This document shows positions 11,461 through 23,570 of a stretch of DNA of 64,000 nt, in pieces. The notes under the pieces are model-generated. The model was not told where the DNA came from. It saw only the letters and a program-made list of their open reading frames with translations, and did no database searches. This stretch comes from Onthophagus taurus (Eukaryota; Arthropoda; Insecta; Coleoptera; Scarabaeidae), in contig NC_091968.1 of NCBI RefSeq assembly GCF_036711975.1, positions 15,686,001 through 15,750,000 on the forward strand. The letters run 5' to 3'. Numbering within the stretch: position 1 is the first letter of the stretch; each line of letters opens with the position of its first letter. A program made the translations under genes and the position numbers.

Positions 11461-13284
11461 GTAATTGTTGTCGAAATTTAACCCAGCATACTGATCGCTA
11501 TTTGTTTGATTATAAAACACGGAATAAGTTAAATGTGACGCGATAGTAGCTACCGGGCCTGAAATTATCCAGCCCAACCTGGTATTCTGCATGATCGGTC
11601 CGCTGTTTAGTTTAACCTGCCCGACACGTAATATTTGCCAAAAATAATCTGCTCCTAATAACATGTCTATCTTGCCGGGTTGATTGAAGGAGGGATCCGC
11701 CAAGCGAAGGTTACCGGGAATGTTCAAAGCATTCGCATCTACTATAAAGTTTGGTAAATTGTTTGCGATGCCATCAATTATTAGACAATCAACTCTTAAA
11801 GAGAAATCTGAACAATTTGAATGAATTTTAAATGAACATGAACCGCTAATCGTTAATTGATTTTTATTAATACTCTCTACGTTAACATTTATTTCAGTTT
11901 CAGCTAATGACAACTTTCGCCGAGCTTCTGTTGTAATAAAGCTGCTTTGACTGCCCGGATCGAGAAGTGCGCGAAGAGAATGTTTTTTGTTGTATTTATC
12001 AAATGAATGCATTATGACTGTTGAGAGTAAGACGTTAGAATGTGTGAGAGTTTGAGACGTGAGACTGACATTAGATGTTGATGCTTGTGTTGGGGAACCC
12101 GAACGATTGTTCTCCAAATGTAAAAGAGTGTGATGTCGCGCCTTGCAAACCTTGCATGAACTTGACCGGCATTGATTAAGGAAATGACCCGATCGGAGAC
12201 AATTTAGACATAATTTCATCCTTTTAACTTGTTCGATCCGACCCTGAACGGCAAGTTTCCCGAAAGTGGAGCACTCTTGTATATAATGATCACCCTTGCA
12301 GTATGTACAATTTTTTATGTTTGATTGTCTAGCTACTAAAAATGATTTTTCGCGGTTTGATTTTACCCGCTCTAACGAACGTTGATTAGATCCTCGATTA
12401 AGCGTATCTAATAGATCCGCGCGTGCCCTTAAGACATCGAATAAATCGTTTAGTTTCGGATCCTTTATTGTTGCCTTGCGTTGTTCCCACTCTCTATTAG
12501 AGTTGGGATCTAATTTTGTTGTCGCGAGGTAGATCAACAACGTGTCCCAATTATTTGTGGGCTCATTCAATGATGCCAACGCCCTCATATGTTTTCGAAT
12601 GTGATCTATGAATTTTCGGATAGACTGAGAATTTTCGTTTACCTTTTCCGTTTCAAATAAGAATTGTACATGGTTTTGAATGAGTACTCGTGGATTATCG
12701 AAACGGGCACGAATTAAACCTCACGCGACGTCATAATTGGCATTTGTAATTTCTAGACTTGATATTACTTGGCGAGCATCGCTCTTTAACGCAGATAATA
12801 AATAATGGAATTTTTGTACGCCATTAATTGCCGCATTTTCGTGTATTAGCGACTCGAATATTTCGCGAAACTCTAACCACATATTGTAATTGCCATCAAA
12901 TTTTGGTAGGTCTATAACCGGGAGACGTACATTCTGTTCTGGTTTGGGGCCGACAACGAATGAAGAATCAGTGCAAATAGTTCTATTAGAAAGCATACGC
13001 TTAGCTTTCGCGAAGTTGGAGTAAAATGCCGCTTCAAACGATTCTCTTTCCGCGGATTGCGCTTCGCCATCAACGCATAATAATTCAATCTCCCCCTGAA
13101 TTGCCTCGAACTCATCAATAAAGTTAGAGGCCCTATCGTAACGTTGTTCCAACTCAACAGACAAGTCATGATCAACGCCTGTATCTCGTATAGTAATTTC
13201 AAATTTCGCGACAAATTTAGTAAAATTCGTAAGCTTTCCCTTAATAATGCCTCGTTTTTTAATTAATGTTTCTAATTGACTCAT
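11452..13284 (-). pseudogene. BEL/Pao gag and aspartic protease, interrupted by one TGA
   Basis: Gag starts at the ATG at 13284 (MSQLETLIKKRG) and includes LPVIDLPKFDGNYNMWLEFR, typical of BEL/Pao gag. The frame stays open downstream except for one TGA at 12721-12723, where the family usually has Trp. The second half has CCHC knuckles (CTYCKGDHYIQEC and CLNCLRSGHFLNQC). It ends with the protease (ALLDPGSQSSFI, where DPGS is the active-site variant used by BEL). The two halves are in the same frame, so a single base change accounts for the break. Confidence 0.85.
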
Positions 13285-13536
13285 TTTTAACGCGATCTTG
13301 TTTCAGATTGAACAATAAAAACTTACGACCCTATGACGTGACTCCCGACTTCCTATTGGCTGCAAGTATGGCGGCGTCTGGCAAAATTCAGCGTCCTGGA
13401 TGATTTTGCAGGGCTCGTTGAAGATTTTTGAGAACTTGAGGACTCTTGGACACCAAAATAATTTTTCACACTGTTCTACGAGGTTGATGTCGACAAAATC
13501 ACGACGAAATCTTGCGAAAAATACCAATTCCAGCAT

Positions 13537-13553
13537 CCGGCTCGAAGGACCAA
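13537..13553 (-). other. BEL/Pao primer binding site
   Basis: The minus strand reads TTGGTCCTTCGAGCCGG. It lies upstream of the gag ATG, at the place expected just inside the 5' LTR. I recall this motif as common in insect BEL/Pao elements. The LTR would then extend rightwards from about 13558 (TGTTTAAA on the plus strand). Confidence 0.6.
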
Positions 13554-14578
13554 TTTATGTTTAAATAATATCTGGGTTTCTCTGGGTTGCACTGGTTGAA
13601 AAACTTCTTTCGTGAAAAATACCTTATTTTTATTTGTTTGCAACAGCCAAACATTGAAAGACTTGCGTTCGAGTTGTGAATAATTATATTTTATTTTTGT
13701 TTGTTATCGCGTTGACGACGAATGTCGCGTTGACGACGAATCAATTTTTACGCCGTGCAACGGATAACTTGATAACGTGAGGGTAAATACATAATATAAT
13801 AAAAAATATATAATCAATAAAATAACAAATAATTAACACGGACAAAAACGGGATTATTCACTAAGGGCCGCATTAAGGAACACACCTTTCGGGGTTCGTA
13901 AAATATTTGTTTACAACCGTCTTTGTTCGTTATAGGACATAGCAGGCGTTATTTTCTATAAACAAATGTGTTTTTAAGTAAATAAATACATACACGTTAT
14001 AAACTTAGGCAAAAGATTTAAATGGAGGAGCATAAAAAGCAACCAAAAATTCTGAAAGATTGTTCGACATATACCGTTCTGTCCGACGTTCGGTAAAATA
14101 TTATTAAAGAAAAATTAAAAAGTCGGTCTAATCGGGTCACGGTGGGTCCGGTCGAAATAAAACTTGCTCACGATCACTCACCCTCATGTGAGTGGTACAA
14201 AAATTGATGACCGCTCACGCATGATCCATCGTGACCCGGCGTGACTCACGTAATTTACACATTTCTACCTGTGACCGAAAAAACAAAATGCGCATAATCA
14301 TAAAGAATTAAGAAATAAAATTATGAATTATAATTATTATTTTATAATTTAATAACCAATTCAAACAATTAATATTTAACAAATAACATTTAATTAAAAC
14401 AAAATGTTTAATAGCACTTTTGAGCAGAGACATCTAGTGTTGAATAAAACAAGCTTCGTATTGGGTGTCGTAATACAGCCAACTTTATCTTGGTGTCCCA
14501 CAGCTGTTATTTTGATGTCCCATTTAGCGTTGCCAATTTTTAACATTAGGTGAGCTATCTATATATATATAATCAAAG
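13554..14578. other. Probable BEL 5' LTR and unassigned flank
   Basis: This stretch should contain the single surviving BEL LTR, but without a second copy its outer border cannot be fixed. A 17-bp motif around GCGTTGACGACGAAT is repeated in tandem near 13709-13741. A block with CTCACGATCACTCACC at about 14165-14260 resembles sequence at 8290-8420 on the other side of the element. The interval ends with the inverted partner of the 1229-1272 block at 14535-14577. I see no coding sequence. Confidence 0.35.
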
Positions 14579-15530
14579 GTTATATGGAACTACTTCAATG
14601 AAGTAGACGCAAATTCGGCAATGTGTAAGATTTGTGAGAAAACCTATTCAAGAAAAGAAGGTACAACTACTTCGTTAAAAGGTCTTTTAAAGTCGTTGCT
14701 TATTACTGAATACGAAGAATGCATTAAGCTTGAAACTGAAAAAAAGCAGCCCTCGACTGCATCCCCACTTCAAGAAGCCAATAAACAAATGACTCTCAAA
14801 GACGCTTTGGTGAAAGATCAAATGGGCTTCTTCAAATCCTAAATCAGTGGAAATTGATAATTTGATCTCTCAGATGATTGCTCTACAGAACCTTCCATTC
14901 AATTTTATAGAAGGTGTCGGATTTCGATGACTGTTGCAATTCATCGTGCCGAATTATCAGTTAAGGGGAAGACAGTTTTTTACGTCATTTATTTGTGATG
15001 AGTTGTATCCTAAGCTGGCCAGTAAAGTAGTGGATTTGCTGAAAACTTTTACAAAAATTTCATTTACGACGGATGTTTGGACTCAACCCAGTTCCAATGT
15101 TTCCTTATTGAGTTTGACAGCGCATGGCATAACTGAAGATTTTAAGTGAATAAAACTTGTTTTGAAATGCCACCGTTTTGATGGCCGACATACAGGAGAT
15201 GTAATTCAGGAAAAATTTAACGAGATGGTTCAGGAATGGCAAATAACGTCTGACAAAATCCACTGTTTCATTCGTGATTGTGAGTCAAATGTGATACGTG
15301 CAATGAGGCTAGCTGATATCCCTGATGTCAGTTATACCGTACATCAATTACAAGTTTGTGTGAAAACTGCGTTAGATTCTGATGAAGAAATCAAAAATTT
15401 GATAGCGAAATGAAAAAGATTTGTACGCATTTTAATCATTCTCAAATTGCTCAAACGGAACTAAACAAAATACAAACGGAACAACTCAACCAAACGGCTT
15501 CAGGCGTTGTACAGGAGTGTAGTACGCGGT
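14579..15530 (+). pseudogene. hAT (ZBED-like) transposase remnant
   Basis: Several plus-strand frames together resemble a hAT-family transposase. A BED-type zinc finger region comes first (VWNYFNEVDANSAMCKICEK). It is followed by the RNase H-like start ISFTTDVWTQPSSNVSLLSL, a motif shared by ZBED proteins and hAT transposases. Then comes a piece with KIHCFIRDCESNVIRAM. Stops and frame changes occur near 14840, 14930, 15147 and 15410. The C-terminal dimerisation domain is not recognisable, so this is a decayed 5' fragment. Confidence 0.7.
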
Positions 15531-15624
15531 AAAAAGCTTACATAATTTAATTTAATTGAGAATTAAATTCCATATTCTTTTACTTTTATTTATAGGTGGA
15601 ATAGCGCTTTCTACTTGCTGGTAC

Positions 15625-15950
15625 GTATGATACAGTCTCACACTGAATTCTGATAAAACTATAATTATGATGATTTCCTTATGCCCTTATAGCGATGAAA
15701 TTGAACAGCTCACTTTGTCTGATAGCACTAAATTTCTCGGGGTACACATTGATAAAAAATTAACTTGGAATTGTCATGTCGAGGCTTTGGCTTCTAAATT
15801 ATCGCGGAACAATTATATCCTGCAAAACCTATCCAACTCTGTTTCGGCGGCTGCACTTAGACTTGCATATTTTGCACTATGCCATTCCCTATTTTCCTAT
15901 GCAACTTTAGTATGGAGTCAAGCAGCTGACTGGACAAGATTAATAACATC
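15625..15950 (+). pseudogene. LINE reverse transcriptase C-terminal fragment
   Basis: An open frame encodes LNSDKT, then KFLGVHIDKKLTWNCHVE and LRLAYFALCHSLFSYATLVW. This is the stretch after the reverse transcriptase thumb in Jockey-like and related non-LTR retrotransposons. It begins abruptly and turns into unrelated sequence after ADWTRL, so it is a short internal fragment. No endonuclease, 3' tail or target duplication is visible. Confidence 0.75.
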
Positions 15951-16004
15951 AATAAAGATTATTATTATTAGTTTTGCGATGGCACTCAACAAGCTTGTGT
16001 AGCT

Positions 16005-16130
16005 ATTATTTTAGCTGTAACAATAAAACGCCGGAAGAAAAAGAAAATATGGGCTAGGGAATGGCTTCTAAAGAGAGGCGCGGTTTCTCACATGAATTAG
16101 TTGAATGAGGTTCGCGTATCTACTCCAAAA
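16005..16130 (+). pseudogene. PIF/Harbinger transposase N-terminal scrap
   Basis: One frame reads ACVAIILAVTIKRRKKKK, then IWAREWLLKRGAVSHMN and a stop. The basic run followed by a W-x-x-x-W-L-x-x-R motif is the usual N-terminus of Harbinger nucleases. The frame then continues LNEVRVSTPKD. Only about 40 codons remain. Confidence 0.45.
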
Positions 16131-16998
16131 GATAGATTGGCAATCTCTCCCTCAGACTGTCAATATTTATTGTCAATATATCAAATTCAATTTCGATTTC
16201 ATCAAACCATCTCCAATATTTTCAATATTGGCAATCTGTCAATCTTTCTACTCACACGTTCAATAATATTGTCAATACACAGATATTGATAATATACACA
16301 GTACACAGTACACTTTACATCCGAAATCATCCGAAACCATCCGAAACGGCCATACAAAATTAAAAACATTCCTCACGACTAGAACACTATAAGATAATAT
16401 ACACAGTACACTTTACATCCGAAATCATCCGAAACCATCCGAAACAGCCATACAAAATTAAAAACATTCCTCACGACTAGAACACTATAACCGTAAAGGA
16501 AAACATCGGGCAAGCATACTCAAAATCTAACTCGTCTAGGCACATTATACAAAGATTAGTTATCTTTTCAATCCATGACTAGATATTTAATATGTAAATA
16601 CAACTACTACATTAGACAACATTAAGTAATTTTACCATGTCAATAACGAATGGTCTATATTTCTATTTATACGTAAATTTAACTACTTTCTTTCTTTATT
16701 TATGCCAGACTACTTTAGTTGCTTTTATAAACAACGAAACGTTTAGTTGATACCTCTAGAAATTGTTTACGGGCTATTTAATTTGATTTCATCTAATTTG
16801 AAGTTGCAATAACATCTTATATATTTAGGTAAATTTTATAGGATTTTAGATAAAATAACGAATTTTTCGGCAACTAATCATAGTTAGTTAAACTTTCCAT
16901 TTCATTTTTCTCTGTGTATAGCTTCTTAAATTCATAGATGAGTGACGAAGTATTAACATTGCTATTAAGTGTAAAGCGGCCTTCACACGATTAATATA
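16131..16998. other. Non-coding stretch with a tandem duplication
   Basis: The region is AT-rich, with CAATATT-type short repeats at 16140-16290 and the 98-bp duplication listed separately. I find no coding similarity. Confidence 0.4.
16288..16494. repeat. Two tandem copies of a ~98-bp unit
   Basis: The segment containing CACTTTACATCCGAAATC is repeated, starting at 16311 and again at 16409. The copies are nearly identical and differ by one base (CGGCC versus CAGCC). The first copy also has an extra 8-bp GTACACA-type duplication at its start. Inside the unit ATCCGAAA recurs three times. Confidence 0.85.
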
Positions 16999-17090
16999 CA
17001 GGGTGTATATGAATGACTGCAACAAACTTCAAGAGGTGATTCTTTAGTAAATTTTAAGGGTACTTTGATATATGAACCATGGGCGACTTC
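16999..17090. mobile_element. One end of the palindromic TA element, fused to piggyBac
   Basis: The sequence CAGGGTGTATATGAATGACT to GGGCGACTTC matches the terminal ~92 bp of both arms of the element at 55414-56590. It is preceded by TA (16997-16998). The match stops abruptly at 17090, where piggyBac coding sequence starts. This is therefore a truncated or recombined copy. Confidence 0.8.
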
Positions 17091-17952
17091 ACCGGGCACG
17101 TAATATATTGTGACCGATTTTTCACTACTATCAAGTTGATAGATGAGCTGAACAAACCTGGATTTAAATGTGCTGGTACTGTGATGAGAAACCGCCTGCC
17201 TAAATATGTATTAGACAATTTGCAGACAGACAAACAATTAGCAAAAAAGGGCAGAGGTAGCTATGACGTGCTTATAAGAGAAGACCAGCAGATAGCGCTA
17301 ACGAAATGGTACGATAATAATCCCGTTATGCTGTTGTCAAGCATACACGCTGCAGAAACTGTAGACGAATGTAGACGATACGACAGAAAACTACGTAGCT
17401 CTGTACAAGTCCAAAGACCTGAAGTTGTCAAAGAATATAATAATAACATGGGGGGCGTGGACCTTACAGACAGGTTGTTAACCGTTTGTCCCTCGAGAAT
17501 GCGTACCAAAGAGTGGACTGTAAGATTTATTAGTCATTTGATTGACTTATCCGTTGTTAATGATAAGGTAGAAGGCGGATCAAAAGTTGCAAGGAACACG
17601 TTCTCACAAAATAGTCCAACTACGTGCTTTTAAGCAATCAGTTGCAGAGGAGATACTAGATCATTACCTGCTTTCAGAAAATGAAATTGTACGCACAATT
17701 GCTGGATCGGTTGACGTGCTGGAAGAAATCACTAACACTTCAAAAAGAGGTAGACCACCAGTTAAAGCAATCCCCTCAAATGCTTTCCGACAATACGGTA
17801 CCCTTCACTTACCTGCTATGAGATCCTCACAACATAGGTGCAGACAGAAGGGCTGTGTGATGAAGACTACTGTCTATTGTAAAGCTTGTGATGTACCTTT
17901 GTGTTTTACTGCAAAAAGAAACTGTTTTGCAGATTTCCACACAGGTTCCTAA
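17091..17952 (+). pseudogene. piggyBac transposase 3' fragment
   Basis: This encodes the C-terminal half of a piggyBac-family transposase. Family motifs are YCDRFFTTIKLIDEL, GTVMRNRLPK and YNNNMGGVDLTDRLL. The last two lie in the catalytic core and the following helical region. A frame change near 17600 leads into the C-terminal Cys-rich domain (RCRQKGC, YCKACDVPLC, CFADFH), which binds the ends of the transposon. The N-terminal half and the first catalytic Asp are missing because the fragment begins at the junction with another element. Confidence 0.85.
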
Positions 17953-19904
17953 TTTACTTAGTAATTTTTGTCAAAGTTCAATGCCAAAAATACCAATTAA
18001 AATGAATAAGAAATAGTATAAGAATGTTATTGTTATTGCTACATTTGATTAAATAACTTGTATAAGTGAAGTTTCCGTCAGATTAAATATTTAAAATATT
18101 TGTTTTCATCGTCTTATGATTAATATATGATGGAAATGAAAACTTGTAAACCAATAAAAAACTGTTCGTTCCCTTATGAAAATCCTTTCTTACTTAGTAT
18201 ACACACTAAGTAAGAAAGCATTTTCAACATACATAGAGACCGAGTGTTCTTTATAAAGAACAAAAATATGAACAATTTGACTTGGTGCAAATATACCTTC
18301 TCTTCGTTATGAACAATGTTTGTTTTAACAAAAAAAATGTAGCATTTTATAGAATGAATTAAAACGGTCCTAAACGTTCAGGACTCAATGAAGATATTTA
18401 TTTTTGTTCTTTATAAAGGACATTGGGTCATAATATCACCTAGCTCGCAATACCCAGGACTCAAATAAGAACGCCATTTTGTGCTTCGCGTAGGCACCTA
18501 GGACTTAGGAGGATATGAACGGATTGATATGTAATAATGAATATTACGTGAAAGCAATAATAAATCAAAATTTACAAAACACCCAAAATTTTTTGATTGG
18601 AATATACAAGTATCGTAACACCACTATTAAATTAATGAGCGACGATTTTTTACGGCTACATTACAGTAAAAATTCTATAATAGTTAAATCAAAAACAATA
18701 ACAGATAAGTAGTTATTAGACTACTGCATCGATGCATTTGCGTTTTCATATTTAAAAAAAAATGACTAATTATATTTATTACATAGATTGTCACGGTTTA
18801 ATTTTGCGGGAGCTTAATTATTTTCTATATTTTGTTTTTCCTTTTGAAATTTATTTTCGTGTTTTAAAAGTTTGGTAATGGTCGGGGGTGTAGGGAAAAA
18901 CCGGTTTGATATTTGTCGCTCGTGTATAGAGAGTCGGTCGTGAACGTTCGAGGCAAAAGGAACGTGTTTTTGAGAATTTTTCGGCGAGGAAATTGTTAAT
19001 CCTAATTTTGGGGGATCTCTCGAAAATTCATAAATTGGGTGTATTTTGGAAAACGCAAGTCGTTTAATTGGTTTACGCTTATATTTACACCGGATTCCGG
19101 GATTTATTACACATTTTGTTTTGCATCGACATTTACGGTTCTTTTTTTTTTGGTTGGGATATAAAAACCCTGTAACAGGTATGTCTCTCTCGTTTTAAAG
19201 ATTATTTTTATTTTCTTTTCGTTTTCCGTTTTAAGGGTTTTTAGTTTTGGGAATAAAATATTGGACATTTTATTGGCCGTTTTATATAATCATTATATAA
19301 ATTTAATTATTTTGGATTCGAAGAACTGACGACATATTCTGCAGTATAACTCCGTCATTTTTGTATTACGGTGACGTATATGTCAAACATCTGGACCACG
19401 AAAGGAATAGAAAAAAAAAAGAAAAACTGTGAGTTGCTTCAAAATCTAAGTATCAGTCGTTTTATCGCAAAATATTCACAATCAATAGAGTTAGCGCTGC
19501 CAATAATTTAAGTAATTTTATATATAGTATATAAAAAAAGAAAGTGATTTCGGATACGCTTTAAAGTATTCAACTTTTTTTTTTGTTTAATCCATTTTTT
19601 TTGTAAAGGACCTAAATCCTGTATATATTTTTTGTTTTAATATTAAATTTAATTTTATTTTTTACCTTTAGTAATTTTGTTGTTTTGTTACCCTGTCCAA
19701 CAGCTTTAAATACGCGGGTTTTTGTTGTTTTCATTTTTTTTTTGTGTTTGGAACTGGGACTTGCCCTAAAATCGGCAAAGCTTTCTTATTTGAGCTTGAG
19801 TTAAATAAGTTTGCGCCCAACCCACTTCCTGGGAATTGTTTATTTTATTTGTGACGTTTTATCAGTCCTGATCCCACATACAAAATTTTGGTTTTCAATT
19901 TTTT
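17953..19904. other. Long non-coding stretch with a perfect hairpin
   Basis: A 14-bp perfect inverted repeat (CTTTCTTACTTAGT, 6-base loop) lies at 18185-18218, shortly after the piggyBac remnant. A second pairing uses GTTCTTTATAAAGAAC at about 18248 and related sequence at about 18400. From 18789 (TGTCACGG) to about 19380 the sequence is T-rich and has TATAAAAA near 19160. It looks like an LTR in composition, but I found no second copy. A 65-codon frame at 18515-18712 has no recognisable features. Confidence 0.4.
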
Positions 19905-20283
19905 TTGACGTCGCAAGATTCTGTTTCAGTGCAATTTATGTTTTCCGGAAACGATTGTTTAAATTTAAAAGTATTTGTGGAAAATTTAAATAATTATAAG
20001 TACGTATTTATTCCATATAACGTAAACTCTAGTCACTGGATATTAATAGTCCTAAGTATGTCAGAAAAATTAATTTATTTACTCGATCCCGGTCAAACAA
20101 ATACGGACAACAACATATTTAACAAAATTAAAAAGTTTTTCCAAAGGTTAATAAAACAAAAAGTCGTAATGAACAAATAAATATCAAAGGTTGCAGAATT
20201 GCTAAAGACCACAAATATCCTAAACAAACGGATAACACAAATTGTGGAATATTTGTTATATATTTTATGAGCGTTATAGGATA
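19905..20283 (+). pseudogene. Ulp1-like (C48) cysteine protease fragment
   Basis: This encodes part of a SUMO-protease-like fold, often found inside arthropod DNA transposons. The segment VFIPYNVNSSHWILIVLSM has the catalytic His, and YLLDPGQ has the Asp. After a frame break near 20180, TNCGIFVIYFM carries the Cys. All three catalytic residues are therefore present but not in one frame. The host element is not identifiable. Confidence 0.7.
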
Positions 20284-20300
20284 ACCCAATAGATAAATAA

Positions 20301-20640
20301 TAGTCCCAGGGTGCTGCAGTCTCTAGTTATTGAGAAAATAATGTTTAAATTTGCTATTGAAAACGAAGAATATTAAAAAATTCATCCCGTGGCCCCTACG
20401 GCAAATCTGAGGGTGCTGGTGGGCTAGAAGAATACCAGAGGACCTAATTCAATAATTCAGACTAGTCCCAGGGTGCTGCAGTCCTTAGTTCTTGAGAAAA
20501 TAATTTTTAACTTTGCTATTAAAATCGATGAGTATCTTTGGGTGAGGGTACATAGGGAACATATTAGAGGGTCTATTCGAATTATCCAGGGTAGTCGCAG
20601 ATTGCTACAACTTCTGTAGTTTCAGAAAACGATTTTTCAA
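20301..20640. repeat. Degenerate ~160-bp tandem repeats
   Basis: The motif AGTCCCAGGGTGCTGCAGT followed by TTGAGAAAATAATTTTTAA-type sequence occurs at 20302 and 20464. A more diverged copy follows near 20594 (GTCGCAGATTGCT). The spacing of the better pair is 162 bp. Confidence 0.6.
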
Positions 20641-20789
20641 TTGATATGTTCAATACTTGTCTGATCAACTGTAATTTTATGAATCTGAATCTGTTACAGA
20701 TTCGAATATGAATTTAACTTCAGCCACATTAACTCTGATACATTAAAAACTGCAGTAGATTTATGTTTGGTAAGACGTTATATGAAAAC

Positions 20790-21800
20790 AATATGAAATT
20801 CTATTGAAATTCTATGAATATTACAGAACTTGGAAAAAGAATTAAACAATACCATTGCTGGTATACTTATAAAAAAAATTCTGATTCAAATAAGGCACTA
20901 TCAGTTCAAGATAGAAACACATTGACCACTTTGATGGTGGAATTTTGGCTGCATAGTAATGTGATTCCAACTCACACTACTCACACCCACGCAGCACTAC
21001 AGATAAAACAGTGTTTTCCACTAGAAGATGAGGTCATGTTTCACATACCATATTATATTAAAATTTTTACTTAGAGTTTTTTAAAAGTTATAAGAATACC
21101 AATTTTTTAACATTCCATTAAAAAGAATTGGTCGTTTTTCATTAATTTTGATTTTTGACTTGACTTTTGATGAAACACTTTTTTACGTCTCGAATCAAAT
21201 TTTCAATTGCGATGAAACGGGGCTATTTTGGAAAAAATGCCAAAGAGGACATATATATTCAAAGACAAATCACTACCTGGCCACAAAGCAATGAAGGATA
21301 GATAGACTTACATTATTATTGTGTGCAAATGCAAGTGGAGATTTCAAAATTAAACACCTTTTAGTATATCACTCTGGGAATCCGCGTGTTTTTAAGAGCA
21401 ATATAGTAATAAAAAGTAAGCTGCCAGTAATGTGGAGATCAAATTCTAAGGCTTGGGTTACCAGAATATATTTTAGAGAGTGGATAAATGACGTTTTTGT
21501 TCCTTCTGTTAAAACTTATCTTGAGGAAATGAAGCTGCCCGTTAAATGTGTGATACTTATGGACAATGCATTCTACCATTGAGGCAGCATCGAAAATGCT
21601 TCCTTCTGATTGGTACAATGTTGTATGTCTCGCAAAAAAAAGAGGTGAACCGTATAAAGTTCACAGATTTTAAAGATTTTAAGGAACTAAAACACTCAGC
21701 AATGCCAAATTTTCATATTGACAAAGATGGAAGTCATCTCAATTGGAAAAATGTTCGATGCATAAAGTTTCTAAAACACACCAAACATTTTATACTATAA
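20790..21800 (+). pseudogene. Tigger/jerky-like DDE transposase remnant
   Basis: The core runs from about 21195 to 21590 in broken frames. FNCDETGLFWKK has the first catalytic Asp. RLTLLLCANASGDFKIKHL is the conserved DRxTxLLCxNAxG block. KAWVTRIYFREW follows, then CVILMDNAFYH with the second Asp. Earlier frames (20814-21074) may be the N-terminal part but are not clear. Stops after 21582 end the readable part. Confidence 0.75.
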
Positions 21801-21829
21801 AAGTTCTAGATACCTGGAAATAGACATGT

Positions 21830-22133
21830 AATACCGAACTAGAGGAGGTCGTCGAAGACAAACACCTGTAAGAAAAGATCCTCCGACTTTGTATAATGCG
21901 CCTCTAAAAATTGACTCTAAGAAATACAAGAACCTGACGGAGCTTTGCCAGAGTAACGTTATACCACCTGAACATCATCGTTTCTACGAAAATTTAAACA
22001 AAAATAAAGACCCTCAACAGGATTCTTCTTCCGAAGATGAAATCTCTCCCCAAACAATGCGAGAGAGATTAAAAAAAAAGATAAACTTGCTATTGATTTT
22101 TGAATTTAAACTATTAAATATTATTCTAAATTA
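21830..22133 (+). pseudogene. Unknown transposon-associated C-terminal fragment
   Basis: A frame reads RRRQTPVRKDPPTLYNAPL, then LCQSNVIPPEHHRFYENL and an acidic, Ser-rich tail (DSSSEDE). I recall very similar C-termini in multicopy hypothetical proteins of arthropods. I do not know the function or the element type. Confidence 0.35.
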
Positions 22134-22529
22134 ATTTTTGTTCTGAATAAATACTGTTTCAATGATTTTATTGTTTAAGATTATTTTTAGATGACTTACC
22201 CATACTATTATCAATTAATATGCGCTAGAATTGGAAATTATTTTCAAACGCCCTCTAGCCCTCATCACAGATACGTATATCTGTCAACATAAGAGATGGG
22301 CGTATGAAGCGGAAGTGATCGTTAGTGTTGCCATAGGATAACAATTTTTAATTCACTTTCAATTAAATTGGGTTTATTTTACATATATTACATCAAAAAA
22401 TAACTACATATTTAAGTCAGTTTTAAAAACTTTTTACTATAATAATTAAAAGTTTTTAATTATTTAATAATTTTACACGTAACATGAAGTTTTTCAAAAC
22501 TAATAATTTTTATAAGTTGTTTTTTTGTG

Positions 22530-23570
22530 TTTTAGAAAAAGGAATTTACGTCGATATGTTAAAGCAGCTAACCTTCTCCGATATTGACAACTTAATTCCA
22601 ACAAATTTATTTGGATTACGAATTAACTTTCGTAAATAATTATTTCCGTGGAAATCAGAAAGTGTAGGAATCAATAATGAATTTTTAAAATTTCTTGATT
22701 ATTTCATATTCCAGGCATATTTTACACCTTTGGCCTCAACAGTTTCATGTAGTACTGCTTCTCCTAGCAGTTCCCTCACTAGTTGGGTTGCTTCTGTAGA
22801 TCAAATACCTGAAGTCGAAGTAATTGATTTCCAACAACTTCAATCAGAGAATAAACAAATCTCGGTAAATTATTTATTTATAGTGATATCAAAAAGGATT
22901 GTGAATTCTCTAAATAATAACATATTATTTTAGAATTTGGAAGATTTGTTAAAGAAATCTATAGCTGGTAAAGCTATTTTAACAAGCTATGAAATAAAAA
23001 AAATACTATCTTTAAAAGATAAAAAATTTCTAACAAATATTATCGTAGAAAATTTAATTAATGCGGAGACAAAAGTCGGCCGAGAAGTTTATGAATCGAT
23101 CGGAAACGAAACTGTAAAGATGTTTCCTTTCGAAAATCTAGTAAGAAATTCAATTCAACTAATTACGGGATTTAAAGATCAGTTATTGATTTATTGATAA
23201 CAACAACCAGAGGGGAAAACTTGTAGAGAAGTATTACTCACTAACCAAAAAATACAGGAAACAAGGAATTCCTAATACTAACCAAATAGTAAATACAATT
23301 AAAAAAGGAAAAGAACATCATCCTCAGAATCAAGCACTAATGACGAAGATTACAACAAGTATTGCGATTTCCAGTGGTTGAAATATAATAGTTCACCAGA
23401 AGTGGTCATTACAAAGTGGAGCAATACGGTTCAGAGAAGAAAACGTAATGTTTTGAATAACAAAATAGATATTGTTTTAACGTGGCCCATTCTAAAACAA
23501 ATAAACAAAATTGAAACCGGTCATAACATTAACTCAACTTTACTCGACTTATTTTAATTATGTATCACTA
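22530..23570 (+). pseudogene. Unknown multi-exon arthropod repeat-family gene, broken
   Basis: Pieces with plausible splice borders line up. 22530-22640 encodes LKQLTFSDIDNLIPTNLFGL, resembling a SAM-like domain. 22715-22863 follows a CAG acceptor and ends at GTAAAT. 22935-23196 follows a TTTTAG acceptor and encodes LKKSIAGKAILTSYEIKKIL. The segment 23210-23540 continues the homology in shifted frames. I recall this protein type as a multicopy family of unknown function in arthropods. Frame breaks after 23196 suggest a pseudogene. Confidence 0.4.

Larger units (their letters stand above)
8712..13553 (-). mobile_element. BEL/Pao LTR retrotransposon, rearranged and degraded
   Basis: Minus-strand coding remnants include gag, aspartic protease, reverse transcriptase, RNase H and integrase of BEL/Pao type. 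A primer binding site lies at 13537-13553. In transcription order the domains read gag-protease, RNase H-integrase, then reverse transcriptase. The family order is protease, reverse transcriptase, RNase H, integrase. I cannot find a left-hand LTR matching the sequence beyond the primer site, so the 3' end seems truncated or lost. In-frame stops and frame breaks mark it as inactive. Confidence 0.8.

Noticed and set aside
18789-19390. Possible solo LTR starting TGTCACGG
   Set aside because: No second copy, no clear CA end and no target duplication could be seen. Composition alone is not enough.
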